From an uncultured Acetatifactor sp. (GTDB lineage: Bacteria; Bacillota; Clostridia; Lachnospirales; Lachnospiraceae), in assembly GCA_949840885.1 (NCBI GenBank), contig CATKYJ010000026.1, positions 1-61,577 of the forward strand: a stretch of DNA of 61,577 bases, written 5' to 3'. A program made the position numbers and the translations under genes. The first letter of the stretch is position 1, and every line of letters starts with the position of its first letter. This document shows positions 61,078-61,577 of the stretch, piece by piece. The notes beneath the pieces are model-generated. The model was not told where the DNA came from. It did no database searches and saw nothing but the letters and a program-made list of their open reading frames with translations.

Positions 61078-61577
61078 ATGCAACTGACAGCAGAAAATTA
61101 TTACAGCCAGGAGGCTAACAGGGAGTACATGAGTGTCTCCCAGTTCAAAGATTTTTCGGGCACATATGGGAGGCTGGCCTGCGAGTTTGCGGCGATGGAA
61201 AAGCTGGAAGAGCGGTGGGAGGATGAAGAAACTACTGCTCTTCTGGTAGGTAGCTATGTGGACGCTTACTTTGAGGGAACGCTGGAGCAGTTCAAGGCAG
61301 AGCATCCGGGATTGTTCAAAAAGGACGGCGGACTGAAAGCAGAGTATGTAAAGGCGAATGAGATCATTGCCCGCATTGAGCGTGACAAGTATTTCATGAA
61401 ATATATGTCCGGACAGAAACAGGTCATTATGACCGGGGAGCTGTTCGGGGCAAAGTGGAAAATCAAGATCGACAGCTACATCCCAAAGGTGGCAATCGTG
61501 GATTTGAAGGTCATGGCATCCATTACGGAGCTGAAATGGGTAAAGGATTTGGGCTATCTGGATTTCGTCCGGTATTG
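61078..61577 (+). CDS. PD-(D/E)XK exonuclease (RecE/DUF3799-like), partial at window end
   Basis: The frame is open to the right edge (166 residues visible). It starts MQLTAENYYSQEANREYMSVSQFKDF and contains LVGSYVDAYFEG and, near the end, KIKIDSYIPKVAIVDLKVM, the D-x(n)-D-L-K pattern of the PD-(D/E)XK nuclease. The family pairs with RecT as the resecting enzyme of phage recombination. GGAGGAAAG precedes the start. Confidence 0.88.
   Translation, partial: MQLTAENYYSQEANREYMSVSQFKDFSGTYGRLACEFAAMEKLEERWEDEETTALLVGSYVDAYFEGTLEQFKAEHPGLFKKDGGLKAEYVKANEIIARIERDKYFMKYMSGQKQVIMTGELFGAKWKIKIDSYIPKVAIVDLKVMASITELKWVKDLGYLDFVRY

Overview
The window looks like a chromosomal segment of a Gram-positive anaerobe of the class Clostridia, most likely a member of the Lachnospiraceae. 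The reasons are the strong AGGAGG-type ribosome binding sites, the single-membrane style lipoprotein and transporter complement, the IscU-like plus GGGtGRT gene pair, and a prophage and nested element whose proteins resemble those of gut Lachnospiraceae. This is inferred from gene content; no 16S rRNA gene is present.

Bases 1 to about 44300 are host chromosome. The left part holds the end of an FtsX-type permease, a methyltransferase, a BlaI/BlaR1-type regulatory pair whose repressor starts with a 12-residue repeat array, a riboswitch-controlled cation antiporter, a Na/phosphate cotransporter and an SLC13-type permease. From 9212 to 19131 lies a large signalling cluster: three hybrid histidine kinases (one ending in a DegV domain), three stand-alone receiver proteins and a CheX-like phosphatase, with no chemoreceptor. 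Then come a DUF1015 protein, a glycogen branching enzyme with a histone-H1-like tail, an exporter operon (three lipoprotein HlyD adaptors, one large FtsX permease, two ATPases of which one ends in an AbrB-like fold), MscS, a polytopic membrane protein, tRNA-Thr(CGU), an incomplete NitT/TauT-type importer, argH, asd, topB, a hexapeptide-repeat protein, and the IscU-like/GGGtGRT pair.

From about 44300 to the right edge is a prophage that runs out of the window. It begins with a leftward integrase, a frameshifted nuclease-like gene, a small gene and an XRE repressor, then rightward early genes. The prophage gene at 47664 is interrupted: its HTH half is at 47664-47870 and its C-terminal half restarts at 58596. 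Between the halves is a second mobile element of about 10.7 kb with its own integrase at the right end, an excisionase-like protein, tandem winged-helix proteins next to iteron-like repeats, a sigma-70 family factor, a lone XkdF-like (prohead protease family) protein without obvious catalytic residues, paralogous coiled-coil proteins, tiny membrane peptides, an Uma2 protein, and an XRE/lipoprotein pair divergent from the integrase transcript. The prophage resumes with a SleB-type hydrolase, small ORFs, RecT and a PD-(D/E)XK exonuclease.

The most notable points are the nested element (possibly a phage satellite or mobilizable element), the kinase-DegV fusion, the ATPase-AbrB fusion, the GlgB tail, and a shared GTCTAT-N5-ATAGAC operator that may tie the BlaI-type repressor to a sensor kinase. 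All functional assignments come from reading motifs in the sequence; no database search was run.
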